Positions 44,091 to 53,656 of a stretch of DNA of 64,000 nucleotides are shown here, one piece after another (position 1 is the first letter of the stretch; each line of letters opens with the position of its first letter). Source of the DNA: Roseovarius litorisediminis (GTDB lineage: Bacteria > Pseudomonadota > Alphaproteobacteria > Rhodobacterales > Rhodobacteraceae); the NCBI RefSeq assembly GCF_900172295.1, contig NZ_FWFL01000009.1, positions 101,946-165,945 on the forward strand, written 5' to 3'. Both the position numbers and the translations under genes were made by a program. The notes under the pieces were generated by a model. That model had not been told where the DNA came from, searched no databases, and was given only the letters and a program-made list of their open reading frames with translations.

Positions 44091-45974
44091 TTGACCGAGC
44101 CCGACCTTTCCTTTCCGTCACCCGCGCCTCACCGGGCTGGTGTGCCACAGGTTTTTTTGCGCCTGCTTGAGACCACTGATGTGCATGCTCATCTGTTACC
44201 CTTTGATTATTTTTCAGGACAAAACACCGGTTTTTCGGGCCTCGCCTGCGTGGCGACGCTGATCCGGCAGGCACGGGGTGAGGTGCAGAATTGCCTGTTG
44301 TTTGATTCCGGTGACTTTCTGCAGGGCACCCCGATCAGCGACATGACAGCCCAGCCCGGCACCGGCTGGACCGGGCCGCACCCGGTGCTGACGGCGATGA
44401 ACCTGCTGGGGTATGATGCTGCCACCCCAGGAAATCACGAATTCAATTTTGGGTTGAATTGGCTGCACGAAACATTGTCACAGGCCAGCTTTCCGGTCAC
44501 CTGTGCGAATGCCCTGAAGCAAAGCCGGGACGGGGCTGAAACGTTGTTCCCGCCTTATCTGATCCTAAAGCGGCAGGTTCTGGACACCCGGGGCAACTCT
44601 CACGATTTGCGCATCGGCGTGATCGGATTACTGCCCCCGCAGATCACCACCTGGGACCAGTACCACCTGCAAGAACGGGTCTGCAGCCGTGACATCGTTG
44701 AAACGGCACAAACCCTGGTGCCGCAGATTCGGGCTGCGGGCGCCGATCTGGTTATCGCCCTGGCCCACACCGGCATCGACCCGGCAACGCCGTTTTCAAT
44801 GATGGAAAACGCGGCCCTGCCGCTTGGGGCTGTTGCGGGTATTGACGCGATTCTTGCGGGCCACAGCCATCAGATATTTCCCTCTTCCGGGTTTCAGGGG
44901 ACAGTCGGCATCGACGCCTGCGCTGCTACCCTGAACGGAACGCCCGCCGTCATGGCCGGATTTGGCGGATCGCATCTTGGGGTTCTGGATCTGGGTCTGG
45001 AAAAGGGCGCACAGGGATGGCGGGTGACCCACCACCGTGCCCAGGCCAGAACCACGCAGGCAACCCCGCCCGATCCGGCCATCTGCGCCGCCCTCGAAAA
45101 GGCTCATCAGGCCACTGTGCGCCTGACAGGCCGAAGCCTTGGCCGGACGGCCAAACCCCTGCACAGCTACCTGTCACTGATCCGCAATGATGCATCTGTG
45201 CAGCTGGTCACCCGGGCACAAAGACTGGCTCTGACACAGCGCCTCAAGGGGACAGAACATGAGGGCCTGCCGGTCCTGTCGGCCTCGGCCCCCTTCAAAA
45301 CCGGTGGGCGTGCCGGGCCGCTGCATTATTCCGACGTACCACCAGGGGATTTTCTGCTGCGCAATGCTGCGGATCTTTATGCGTTTCCCAACACCCTTTG
45401 CGGGCTGCGCCTGACCGGCGCACAGATACGCGACTGGCTGGAACGCGCCGCCATCATTTTCAACCGGATCACACCGGGAGGTGACGATCAGGTGCTGATT
45501 GACCCGGCTGTGCCGGGACACAATTTCGATGTCATAGACGGGTTAACCTATCAGATCGACCTGTCGCAGCCCGCCCGCTTTGATCTGTCCGGCAACCTTA
45601 TAGCCGCCAGCGCCCGGCGCATCTGCGATCTATGTCACGCGGGCAAGCCCGTTGCAGACAAGGAGGAATTCATCGTGGCCACCAACAACTTCCGCGCCTT
45701 TGGCGGTGGCCCCTACCCTGTGCTGGCCAACGTCGGCCTGATCCATTCAGGGCATCGGGCCATTCGTGATATCCTGGCAAAATTCGTCTCCGATCACCCG
45801 GATATTCCCAGCGACACACAGCCCATCTGGACGTTTCACCCGATGCCCGGCACCAGCGCCGTCTTTGAAACCGGTCCCGGCATCCGCCGCTATCCTCGGG
45901 ATCTGGCCGCGCTGAATGCCACGGACCTGGGGGATTCCGATGCTGGCTTTGCCCGCTTCAGGCTGCCTTTATAG
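44091..45974 (+). CDS. CpdB-like 2',3'-cyclic nucleotide phosphodiesterase / 3'-nucleotidase
   Basis: A 627-residue two-domain nucleotidase. The metallophosphoesterase half has LETTDVHAHLLPFDYFSGQN, FDSGDFLQGTP, TPGNHEFNFGLNWLHETLSQ, LVIALAHTGID and ILAGHSHQIFP, supplying the metal ligands. The 5'-nucleotidase C-terminal half has PLHYSDVPPGDFLLRNAADL and EEFIVATNNFRAFGGGPYPV. No signal peptide is visible, unlike E. coli CpdB, so a cytoplasmic site or missed upstream start is possible. The start is TTG, without a good ribosome site; an in-frame GTG lies about 15 codons in. It releases phosphate and nucleosides from RNA breakdown products. Confidence 0.85.
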   Translation: MTEPDLSFPSPAPHRAGVPQVFLRLLETTDVHAHLLPFDYFSGQNTGFSGLACVATLIRQARGEVQNCLLFDSGDFLQGTPISDMTAQPGTGWTGPHPVLTAMNLLGYDAATPGNHEFNFGLNWLHETLSQASFPVTCANALKQSRDGAETLFPPYLILKRQVLDTRGNSHDLRIGVIGLLPPQITTWDQYHLQERVCSRDIVETAQTLVPQIRAAGADLVIALAHTGIDPATPFSMMENAALPLGAVAGIDAILAGHSHQIFPSSGFQGTVGIDACAATLNGTPAVMAGFGGSHLGVLDLGLEKGAQGWRVTHHRAQARTTQATPPDPAICAALEKAHQATVRLTGRSLGRTAKPLHSYLSLIRNDASVQLVTRAQRLALTQRLKGTEHEGLPVLSASAPFKTGGRAGPLHYSDVPPGDFLLRNAADLYAFPNTLCGLRLTGAQIRDWLERAAIIFNRITPGGDDQVLIDPAVPGHNFDVIDGLTYQIDLSQPARFDLSGNLIAASARRICDLCHAGKPVADKEEFIVATNNFRAFGGGPYPVLANVGLIHSGHRAIRDILAKFVSDHPDIPSDTQPIWTFHPMPGTSAVFETGPGIRRYPRDLAALNATDLGDSDAGFARFRLPL

Positions 45975-46045
45975 CTGCCGGACGGCGACCGACAGGAGCA
46001 CAAATGCATCCCTTGCGAATCCGTCCCGCCGCGCTTATGTACTGA

Positions 46046-46145
46046 GGCGAGAGGTTGGCGCGGGCGAGCGCCTCGCCAACCCGGTCAGATCCGGAAGGAA
46101 GCAGCCGTAACGAGCCCCGCTTGGGTCGTTGTCCAGCCTCTCACC
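46046..46145 (+). ncRNA. ffs: Signal recognition particle RNA, small bacterial type
   Basis: The SRP core GGTCAGATCCGGAAGGAAGC then AGCCGTAACGA (46083-46113) is present, with the GGAA tetraloop and the asymmetric Ffh-binding loop. Outer arms pair: GAGAGG (46049-46054) with CCTCTC (46137-46142), and GGTTGGCG with CGCCAACC close the apical part. Size about 100 nt fits the 4.5S type. Ends are estimated. The rest of 45975-46370 holds only a terminator on the other strand. Confidence 0.93.
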
Positions 46146-46280
46146 CTTCTTCCCAGCTTGCAGATTGACCCAAGAATATAACCGGCGCGCCCGTAAACAA
46201 CGATCGCCACAGGTCGCACTGTCAGCGACACGTCACCTTTCCCCGCATGCCGAGGAGACGCCCCAGCGGGCGTTGACGAG

Positions 46281-46306
46281 ATAAAAGAGCGCGCCGCAGG
46301 CGCTCC
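46281..46306 (-). terminator. Terminator of the FAD-linked oxidase gene
   Basis: On the minus strand: GAGCGC-CTGCGGC-GCGCTC followed by TTTTATC, 65 bp after the stop. Confidence 0.75.
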
Positions 46307-46370
46307 TTCGGATCACAGTGCCTGCGATGAGGTTCAGCCCCTCCGCCCTGAACAACCGCCTTGTCCAAAC

Positions 46371-47747
46371 TCAGTTCCGGGGGGGAACCAGTTTACCCGG
46401 ATTCATGATGTTGTCAGGGTCCAACGCCTGTTTCAGCGCCCCCATCACGGCCCATCCGCCACCGTGTTCGTCCTGCATGAACTTCAGCTTTCCCACGCCG
46501 ACGCCGTGCTCGCCGGTGGCAGTTCCACCAAGCTGCAGCGCACGTTTGACCATCCTGTCCGACACCTCATTGGCCTGCGCCATCTCGACAGGATCATCGG
46601 GATCGATCAGCAGGATCGCGTGAAAATTACCGTCTCCCACATGACCCAGGATCGGCCCCTGCACGCTGTTTTCGGCCAGATCGGCGCGGGTTTCCTCGAT
46701 CGCCTGCGCCAGATTCGAGATCGGGACACATATATCGGTCACGATGGCGCGCGCACCCGGACGGGCAGCCAGAATGGCGTGGTAGGCATTGTGCCGCATC
46801 GCCCAAAGCGCGGTTCGGTCCTCGGTGCGCGTGGCCCAGTCAAAACCCGAGCCGTTGTGATCCCTGGCAATCTCGCCGAACATCCCGGATTGTTCCGCCA
46901 CGCCGCTGTCAGTGCCGTGAAATTCCAGCAGAAGATGCGGCTTTTCCGGCAGAATGCTGCCGGAATAGGCATTCACTGCGGCAACGCTGGCCGTATCAAC
47001 CAGTTCAATCCGTGCAATCGGCAGACCGATCTGAATCGCGTCCGTTGTCGCAGCCACGGCATCGCCGACGGTCTCAAACGCGCAGACGGCACTGGCAATC
47101 GCCTCGGGCTGGCCCCGCAGGCGCAGGGTCAGTTCGGTGATCAGGCCAAGCGTGCCCTCGGCGCCCACAAACAGGCCGGTCAAATCATAACCCGATGATG
47201 ATTTGCGCGCGCGGCTGCCGGTGCGAATAACCTCGCCCGCCGCCGTCACCACTTCCAGCCCCAGAACATTGTCACGCATGGTGCCATAGCGCACCGCCGT
47301 GGTGCCGCTGGCCCGGGTCGAGGCCATCCCCCCAAGCGAGGCATTGGCCCCCGGATCGACCGGAAAGAACAACCCCGTTGCCCGCAACTCTTCATTCAGT
47401 GCTTCGCGGGTGACACCGGGCTGCACCCGCACATCCATGTCACCCGTGCGGATATCCAGCACTCGGTTCATCTGTTGGAAATCCACGCAGATCCCGCCGT
47501 GAAAGGCCTGCGCCTGCCCTTCCAGAGAAGTACCCGTACCCCAACCCACAACCGGGCAGAGATGCCGGGCGCAGGTACGCACGATCTGTGCCACCTCGTC
47601 GGTCGTCTCGGGATAGGCGACCGCATCGGGGGGAGTCGTCGGAAAATGCGTTTCACTGCGCCCGTGCAGATCCAGATCAGACTTGGACCGGGTCAGCCGT
47701 TGGCCTAGAACGGTTGACAACTCGGCGATTGCGTCCTGAATACCCAT
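46371..47747 (-). CDS. FAD-linked oxidase, D-lactate dehydrogenase / GlcD type
   Basis: A 458-residue flavoprotein. The PCMH-type FAD domain is at 40-215: CPVVGWGTGTSLEGQAQAFH, RVQPGVTREALNEELRATGL, then VDPGANASLGGMASTRASGT. The C-terminal FAD-oxidase cap ends with ILGHVGDGNFHAILLIDPDD and GTATGEHGVGVGK, typical of D-2-hydroxyacid dehydrogenases (D-lactate dehydrogenase cytochrome type, GlcD). The substrate is likely D-lactate or glycolate; not decided by sequence. Single-gene unit with its own terminator. Confidence 0.88.
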   Translation of the reverse strand: MGIQDAIAELSTVLGQRLTRSKSDLDLHGRSETHFPTTPPDAVAYPETTDEVAQIVRTCARHLCPVVGWGTGTSLEGQAQAFHGGICVDFQQMNRVLDIRTGDMDVRVQPGVTREALNEELRATGLFFPVDPGANASLGGMASTRASGTTAVRYGTMRDNVLGLEVVTAAGEVIRTGSRARKSSSGYDLTGLFVGAEGTLGLITELTLRLRGQPEAIASAVCAFETVGDAVAATTDAIQIGLPIARIELVDTASVAAVNAYSGSILPEKPHLLLEFHGTDSGVAEQSGMFGEIARDHNGSGFDWATRTEDRTALWAMRHNAYHAILAARPGARAIVTDICVPISNLAQAIEETRADLAENSVQGPILGHVGDGNFHAILLIDPDDPVEMAQANEVSDRMVKRALQLGGTATGEHGVGVGKLKFMQDEHGGGWAVMGALKQALDPDNIMNPGKLVPPRN

Positions 47748-47948
47748 GCGTGGCCTTTCCTCGTGATTGCAGGTTAACCCTAAAACGTTTCGGTCTGTTT
47801 CTGAATCAGAAAAGGGCGATACGCTGCAGGAGCTACAACTGGTCTGGGTGTTGCGCGTTGATTATGTGAAGCGGGTTAAACGCAAAACACTTTTGGCGAT
47901 GCGGTGCAAATGTGAAAGCATACCCCGTGTCGGGTAAACGGAAAGTCT

Positions 47949-49637
47949 ATGTCGGAAGCGGAAAAATCAATCTTCAGGCAGAAAAGCGACGCGGGCCGTG
48001 ATCAGATCCGAAATGGCTGGAAAGTGTTGCGCGCACACGGGCCCAGCCAGTTTCAGTTCTGGCTGATCGCGCTGTTGATCGGGATTGCCGCCGGATTTGC
48101 CGCGCTGTTGTTTCGCAAAGGGATCAACGCCTTGCAGTGGCTGGCCTACGGCACCGAGGATATGTCCCATATCCACAGCTTTGCCGCCACACTGCCGTGG
48201 TACTGGGTGCTGAGCGTTCCGATACTGGGCGGGCTGGCGGTGGGGCTGATCCTGCACCATTTCACACCGGATGCCCGGGTGCGTTCGGTTTCGGACGTGA
48301 TCGAAGGTGCCGCGCTGAACGAAGGCCGGGTTGAACGGCGCGTCGGCGTCGCATCGGCACTGGCATCGCTGATCACGCTTGGCACCGGGGGCTCGTCGGG
48401 GCGCGAAGGGCCCGTGGTGCATCTGGCGGGCGTTATATCGACCTGGGTCAGTGACAAGATCAATGCCAACGGGATCACCGGGCGCGATTTGCTGGGTTGT
48501 GCTGTGGCTGCGGCGGTCTCGGCCTCGTTCAACGCGCCCATTGCCGGGGCGCTTTTTGCGCTTGAGGTGGTGCTGAGGCATTTCGCCGTGCACGCTTTTG
48601 CCCCGATCGTGATCGCCAGCGTGGCAGGCACGGTCATCAACCGGCTGGCCTTTGGCGATATCACTGAATTTGCGCTGCCCACGTCCACCGCACTTGAGTT
48701 TTACGTCGAATTGCCGGCATTCCTGCTGCTGGGGCTTATTTGTGGTTTGGTCGCCACGGCGTTGATGCAGGCCATCTTTTTTGCTGATGACTTTGCCAGC
48801 CATGTCCAGAAACGCACCGGAATGCCGCGCTGGATGCGCCCTGCCGTAGCAGGGGCATTGCTAGGCCTGCTGGCGATCTGGTTCCCGCACATCATCGGGG
48901 TGGGCTACGAAACAACCTCGGCCGCGCTGACCGGTCAATTGATCTGGCACGAGGCGATCGTCTTTGTCATGCTCAAGGTGGCGGCCGTTGCCATCACCAT
49001 CGGCGGGCGCATGGGCGGGGGCGTGTTTTCGCCCTCGCTGATGGTCGGGGCGCTGACCGGGCTGGCCTTTGGCCTGATCGCCACATCGATATTCCCCGAT
49101 GTTTCGGGCTCGCACACCCTTTATGCACTGGCTGGCATGGGGGCTGTGGCCGCCGCCGTGCTGGGTGCGCCGATATCGACCACGCTGATCGTGTTTGAAC
49201 TGACCGGCGACTGGCAGACAGGGCTGGCGGTGATGGTGGCGGTGTCGATGTCCACCGCGCTTGGGTCCCGTCTGGTGCGGCGGTCGTTTTTTCTGTCACA
49301 GCTGGACCGGCGCGGCATCCGTCTTGCGGCCGGGCCACAGGCCTATCTGCTGGGGATGTTTCGGGTGGCCAAGCTGATGCGCAAGCCCGACGACCCGCGC
49401 GCTGCCCCCGAAGACGAATGCTGGGACCTGGTCGAGGACGGCGTATATATAGACGGAAACGCCACGCTTGAGGCCGCAATGCCGATCTTTGACCGCTCTG
49501 GCGCGCGCTTTATCCCGGTTCTCACCCTCGGCGGCGAGGATCAGCCACCTGAACTTTGGGGTGCGCTGTTTCATGTCGATGCTCTTAAGGCTTATAACCG
49601 CGCGCTGGCGGCCGTGTCGGAAGAAGAACACAGCTGA
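47949..49637 (+). CDS. ClC-type chloride channel or H+/Cl- antiporter
   Basis: A 562-residue membrane protein of the ClC family. The Cl- filter segment GTGGSSGREGPVVHLAGVIS contains the gating Glu (GREGP, about residue 153), and GGRMGGGVFSPSLMVGALTG is the GxFxP motif. About 10-12 helices are visible to residue 450. The cytoplasmic tail has a CBS-like stretch (DDPRAAPEDECWDLVEDGVY to LWGALFHVDAL). Whether it is a channel or exchanger is undecided. It sits 97 bp upstream of trmD on the same strand. Confidence 0.88.
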   Translation: MSEAEKSIFRQKSDAGRDQIRNGWKVLRAHGPSQFQFWLIALLIGIAAGFAALLFRKGINALQWLAYGTEDMSHIHSFAATLPWYWVLSVPILGGLAVGLILHHFTPDARVRSVSDVIEGAALNEGRVERRVGVASALASLITLGTGGSSGREGPVVHLAGVISTWVSDKINANGITGRDLLGCAVAAAVSASFNAPIAGALFALEVVLRHFAVHAFAPIVIASVAGTVINRLAFGDITEFALPTSTALEFYVELPAFLLLGLICGLVATALMQAIFFADDFASHVQKRTGMPRWMRPAVAGALLGLLAIWFPHIIGVGYETTSAALTGQLIWHEAIVFVMLKVAAVAITIGGRMGGGVFSPSLMVGALTGLAFGLIATSIFPDVSGSHTLYALAGMGAVAAAVLGAPISTTLIVFELTGDWQTGLAVMVAVSMSTALGSRLVRRSFFLSQLDRRGIRLAAGPQAYLLGMFRVAKLMRKPDDPRAAPEDECWDLVEDGVYIDGNATLEAAMPIFDRSGARFIPVLTLGGEDQPPELWGALFHVDALKAYNRALAAVSEEEHS

Positions 49638-49734
49638 ACCGCAACGGCGCATCTGCCCATATCACCTAATCGCGCCGCACCGCAGGGCGCCTAAACCTTG
49701 CCTGTTTCGCTTCCGGGCGCTAAGGCCCACAGGT

Positions 49735-50529
49735 ATGACAGACAAACCCAAATCCTTTGGCCGCAAGTCGATCTCGGCCAGCCTCAAACCGCAAGAGCTG
49801 ATAACCTCCACGCCGCGCCTTGCAGGTGCGTGGACGGCCAGAATCATCACGCTCTTCCCGCAGGCCTTTCCCGGGGTCCTGGGTGAAAGCCTGACAGGCA
49901 AGGCGTTAAAAGACGGTCTTTGGGCGCTTGAAACCATTGATCTGCGCCCCTTTGGCGAAGGCAAACACCGCAATGTCGATGACACGCCCGCTGGCGGCGG
50001 GGCCGGCATGGTGCTGCGCGCCGATGTTGTAGGCCGTGCCATTGATCAGGCCCGGATTGGAACCACTGCAAACTGGCCCATTGTCTATCTCAGCCCGCGC
50101 GGCAAGCGCTTTGATCAGGCCATGGCGCAAAGCTGGGCCGCCACACCGGGCATCATCCTGCTGTGTGGCCGCTTTGAAGGGGTCGATCAGCGGGTACTTG
50201 ACCATTACAATGTGCAAGAGGTCAGCCTTGGCGATTTTGTCCTGACCGGCGGCGAGATTGCCGCGCAGGCCATGCTGGATGCCACCCTGCGGCTTTTGCC
50301 CGGCGTGCTGGGCAACGCCGACAGCACCGCCGAGGAAAGCCATTCGGGCGGCTTGCTCGAACACCCGCAATACACCCGCCCCGCCAACTGGAACGGGCTT
50401 ACCATTCCCGAAGTGCTGACTTCGGGCAATCATGCCAAAGTGGCCGAATGGCGGCGCGCCATGTCGGAGAAACTCACTGCCGAACGACGCCCTGACATGT
50501 GGAAGAAATATCTGAACAAAGACAGTTGA
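49735..50529 (+). CDS. trmD: tRNA (guanine-37-N1) methyltransferase TrmD
   Basis: A 264-residue SPOUT methyltransferase that makes m1G37 in tRNAs reading CNN codons, preventing frameshifts. Trefoil-knot landmarks are PIVYLSPRGKRFDQAMAQSW, GIILLCGRFEGVDQRVLDHY and VSLGDFVLTGGEIAAQAMLD; substrate loop HPQYTRPANWNG. A polar N-terminal extension of about 30 residues precedes WTARIITLFPQAFPGVLGES, as in other Rhodobacteraceae. ATG 49735 follows AGG. Normally near rpsP-rimM and rplS, it is here 12 kb from rplS. Confidence 0.94.
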   Translation: MTDKPKSFGRKSISASLKPQELITSTPRLAGAWTARIITLFPQAFPGVLGESLTGKALKDGLWALETIDLRPFGEGKHRNVDDTPAGGGAGMVLRADVVGRAIDQARIGTTANWPIVYLSPRGKRFDQAMAQSWAATPGIILLCGRFEGVDQRVLDHYNVQEVSLGDFVLTGGEIAAQAMLDATLRLLPGVLGNADSTAEESHSGGLLEHPQYTRPANWNGLTIPEVLTSGNHAKVAEWRRAMSEKLTAERRPDMWKKYLNKDS

Positions 50530-50875
50530 TTGGCACCCGAACACAACGCAGGTGTCTGCGGTGAATATCTGGCCGCCATCCGTATTTGAGCGTCACGCCT
50601 AGAACCCAGGATATCAGGTAGAAACGTGATGCCTTAGGCCGATGCGATACCACAATGCTGCATCCGCCTTGCCGCCGTTTGCGAAAAGCCCGGCGTTCCT
50701 GGCAATGAATGCCCGCAGTCGACCTTCGTTCCAAACGTTTCAATACGTCGCCACAACCCTGGGTCACTTGATCTGCAATGTTCTACGATAGGGGTTGAGA
50801 AAACTTGGGTTCCTCAAACAAGAACGCGCCCATGGCTGATCTGGCCACAGGCGCGTTGCAATTTTGTGATCGCGT
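50530..50875. other. Intergenic region, trmD to the polyamine operon
   Basis: 346 bp with no convincing gene; open frames on the minus strand are short and codon use is poor. It contains CCAAACGTTTCAA (50732-50744), a partial LacI-type half site. The hairpin at 50823-50857 closes it. Confidence 0.5.
50823..50857. terminator. Convergent hairpin between trmD and the binding-protein gene
   Basis: AACGCGCC, a 19-base loop with GGCCA, then GGCGCGTT. Followed by GCAATTTT on the plus side and CTTGTTT on the minus side; it could end transcription from both directions. Confidence 0.6.
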
Positions 50876-51901
50876 TTATTTACGCAATTCGGTCCAAATC
50901 GCTGTGTAGAACTCCAATGCCTTGGGCGAGCAGGTCGGAAGGAAGTGACCGGCAGATTGCAACTCGGCCGGGATCAGGATCTCGGGCGCGTCTTTCATAT
51001 CGGCGGGCATGAATTCATCCGATCCGGAAATGCCATTGGCATAGCGCGCAAAGGCCGAGATCAGACCGGCGTTCTCGGGCTCCATGATGAAGTTCAGGAA
51101 CTGATAGGCCTCATCGACATTCTTGGCATCCGACAGCAGGGCAACCGAATCCATCCAGAGCGGAAAGCCCTCTCTGGGATAGCCGAACTTGACCTTGTCA
51201 TTCTGAAGCCGTGCCCGGAACACCGCGCCGTTCCAATAGACCGAGGCCAGCATGTCGTTCGAGGCAAGCTTCGGCGTCGCGCCATAATCCATCGACTGCC
51301 ATTTCGGCTTGGCCGCCATAAGCACATCGCGGGCCTTTTTCAAAACGGCCGTGTCCTCGGTGCAGGCCTCGCCCCCCACATACATCAGCGCCAGCGACAG
51401 AACGTCGTTCATCTCGGGCGCGACGTTGATCTTGCCCACAAGTTCTTCGGGCGGATCAAGGAAAATGGCCGAGGTATTGATATCACCGGAGTAGGTGTCA
51501 GAATTGACAGCCATGCCAACCGAGCCCCACTGCCACGGAATGGTGAAGGTCCGGCCCGGATCCCATGGCACATCCAGCCATTCGGGGGCGATATTCTTGT
51601 GGTTGGGCAGTTTGCTGAGGTCCAGTTGCTGGATAAGGCCCTTTTCGACGTAAATCTGCACATAGTTGGCCGAAGGCACGACAAGGTCATAGCCACCGCC
51701 GCCGGCTTCAACCTTGGAAAGGGCGGTATCGTTGCTGTCGTAATCGGTGAGGGTAACCTTGATCCCGGTTTCAGCCTCGAATTTCTCAAGTAATGCGGGA
51801 TTGGTGTAATCCCCCCAGTTGAACAGCTGCAACTCCCCCTCTGCGCTTGCAAAGGTAGTGCTTGCAAGCAACAGCGCGGCTGCGGAAAGTAATTTTTTCA
51901 T
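50876..51901 (-). CDS. potD: Polyamine-type ABC substrate-binding protein
   Basis: A 341-residue periplasmic protein. Signal peptide MKKLLSAAALLLASTTFASA, then GELQLFNWGDYTNPALLEKF and FEAETGIKVTLTDYDSNDTA, the PotD/PotF opening. GGGGYDLVVPSANYVQIYVE and WDPGRTFTIPWQWGSVGMAV follow the family. Ligand likely spermidine, putrescine or a related compound. ATG 51901 follows AGGGAGACG; an earlier in-frame start would add a lysine-rich stretch with no role. It is the last gene of the potABCD-type operon. Confidence 0.87.
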   Translation of the reverse strand: MKKLLSAAALLLASTTFASAEGELQLFNWGDYTNPALLEKFEAETGIKVTLTDYDSNDTALSKVEAGGGGYDLVVPSANYVQIYVEKGLIQQLDLSKLPNHKNIAPEWLDVPWDPGRTFTIPWQWGSVGMAVNSDTYSGDINTSAIFLDPPEELVGKINVAPEMNDVLSLALMYVGGEACTEDTAVLKKARDVLMAAKPKWQSMDYGATPKLASNDMLASVYWNGAVFRARLQNDKVKFGYPREGFPLWMDSVALLSDAKNVDEAYQFLNFIMEPENAGLISAFARYANGISGSDEFMPADMKDAPEILIPAELQSAGHFLPTCSPKALEFYTAIWTELRK

Positions 51902-51948
51902 AGTCGTCTCCCTGTTGGATTTTTTTTGTTTTTTGTTTCTTTTCTTCG

Positions 51949-52752
51949 TCATTCATTTCTTCTTGTCAGCAAGAAGAAGGCCGTAAGCATAATAATCGTC
52001 AGACATATTAAGAGCGTAGAGATCGCATTGACCTCGACCGTCATGTTGCGGCGAATCTGACCCAGCATATAGGTTGGAAGCGTATCTTGCCCGGCAGATT
52101 TTACAAACAGAGATATCACCACATCGTCGAGCGAGGTAATAAACGCCAGCATGAGGCCTGCAATAACCGCTGGCATCAGAAGCGGTAGCGTCACATAGCG
52201 GAAGGTTTGCCAGGGCGTGGCATAAAGATCGGCGGCTGCAGTTTCGAGAGCAAGGTCCATCCCTTCAAGCCGTGCCCGTATCGGCAAATAGGCAAACGGG
52301 ATGCAAAAGGCCGAATGCGCTATGATCAGATAACCCAGTCCCTGATATCCCGTCGCTACCTTGATGAACCCGAACAAAATCAAAAGGGCCACGGCGGTTA
52401 CAATTTCAGGCACCATAAGGGGCTGGTTAATCATCAGATAAACAAAGGTCTGCCCGGCTGAACGCTTGCGCCGTGTCGTTCCCAAGGCCGCCAGAACAGC
52501 GACAGAAGTAGAAATCACCGCCGCAAAAGACGCGATGGTAAGCGATCTCAGGGTCGCATCCTTAACCTGTTCGTTCGCCCAGGCGCGTGGGTACCATTGC
52601 AATGAAAACCCTTCCCAGATTGCAGGCGACGGACCGGCATTGAACGAAAACAAAACCAGCAGGCCAATGGGCAGGTAAAGCATCACAAAGACCATTACCG
52701 CGAGGGTGGAAAAGCCCGGCAGACGGGCGATGGAAAATGCGCGATTAGCCAT
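51949..52752 (-). CDS. potC: Polyamine-type ABC permease PotC
   Basis: A 267-residue inner-membrane permease. Helix one is FSTLAVMVFVMLYLPIGLLV, then LFSFNAGPSPAIWEGFSLQW typical of PotC. EAA loop: LALETAAADLYATPWQTFRY then VTLPLLMPAVIAGLMLAFIT. The ATG at 52752 overlaps the potB stop by 8 bp and has AGGGA at 8 bp; another ATG two codons before is too close. Works with PotB as the channel heterodimer. Confidence 0.88.
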   Translation of the reverse strand: MANRAFSIARLPGFSTLAVMVFVMLYLPIGLLVLFSFNAGPSPAIWEGFSLQWYPRAWANEQVKDATLRSLTIASFAAVISTSVAVLAALGTTRRKRSAGQTFVYLMINQPLMVPEIVTAVALLILFGFIKVATGYQGLGYLIIAHSAFCIPFAYLPIRARLEGMDLALETAAADLYATPWQTFRYVTLPLLMPAVIAGLMLAFITSLDDVVISLFVKSAGQDTLPTYMLGQIRRNMTVEVNAISTLLICLTIIMLTAFFLLTRRNE

Positions 52753-53656
52753 GACCATTGTCCCTGTTGGCAAAGCGGACATAAACCGCCAATGCGACGG
52801 CGACGATGACCAGCAACGTTACCGAAAGCGCCGCCCCCAACGGCCAGTTGCGGCCTGCGCCGAACTGCAAATCAATGAAATTTCCGATCATCATGTTGCG
52901 CCCACCCCCCAGGATGCGGGGTGTTACAAACGCCCCCATGGAAGGGATGAAGACCAGGATAGACCCTGCTATCACGCCGGGCTTGACCACAGGAAACACG
53001 ATTTTCCGCAAAACCTGCCAGCGGCTGGCGTAAAGATCATAACCTGCTTCCAGCAGGCGCATGTCAAAACGGTCGAACGCAGCAAAAAGTGGCAAGACCA
53101 TAAGTGGAAGATAGACATAGGTCATGCCCAGAAAGACCGCGAAATCCGTGTAGATCAGTTGAATAGGATCGTCGATCACGCCAATCCACAACAGAAACGT
53201 ATTCAACACACCCTCATTACGGATGATCTGGTTGATCGCAAAAGTCCTCACCAGCAGGTTGGTCCAGAACGGTATGGTAATCAGAAACAACAAGGCGGTG
53301 CGCATGCGTGGGCTGCGCGTGGCAATAAACCAGGCAGTCGGAAAACCAAAAACAAAGGCGAAAAGCGTGGTGTAAAGCGACAGTTTCACCGAGCGCCAGA
53401 AGATCGACAGATGGGCATCGGCCAACTTGTAGGTGCCATCGAAAATGTCACGTGAATACAAGATTCCGACCCAGGCATCGGTTGAAAACACCCACTCCAC
53501 ATTGCCATATTTGCCCGGTTCCAAGAAGGAATAGATCAGGATGATGATCAGAGGGCCCGAGGCGGCAATGATCAGCAAAAACAGTGCGGGTGCCGACAGC
53601 AACCAACCGGCGCGCCTGGCTTTGCGATCTGCGGCTTGTTCGGCAGCGCTGGTCAT
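52745..53656 (-). CDS. potB: Polyamine-type ABC permease PotB
   Basis: A 303-residue permease. A basic cytoplasmic start ([10 protein letters not shown]) leads into [20 protein letters not shown] then [20 protein letters not shown]. Later core: [23 protein letters not shown] loop: [20 protein letters not shown]. This is the PotB/HisM-like order. It overlaps the ATPase stop by 4 bp and the potC start by 8 bp, so the operon is translationally coupled throughout. Confidence 0.88.
   Translation of the reverse strand: MTSAAEQAADRKARRAGWLLSAPALFLLIIAASGPLIIILIYSFLEPGKYGNVEWVFSTDAWVGILYSRDIFDGTYKLADAHLSIFWRSVKLSLYTTLFAFVFGFPTAWFIATRSPRMRTALLFLITIPFWTNLLVRTFAINQIIRNEGVLNTFLLWIGVIDDPIQLIYTDFAVFLGMTYVYLPLMVLPLFAAFDRFDMRLLEAGYDLYASRWQVLRKIVFPVVKPGVIAGSILVFIPSMGAFVTPRILGGGRNMMIGNFIDLQFGAGRNWPLGAALSVTLLVIVAVALAVYVRFANRDNGHG

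Noticed and set aside
46146..46280. Possible tRNA or second small RNA after the SRP RNA
   Set aside because: No cloverleaf, no T-loop GTTCRA consensus and no promoter-terminator pair could be seen.
50474..50767. 97-codon minus-strand frame after trmD
   Set aside because: It overlaps the trmD end, is rich in Arg/Cys as expected of non-coding GC-rich DNA, and lacks a ribosome site.
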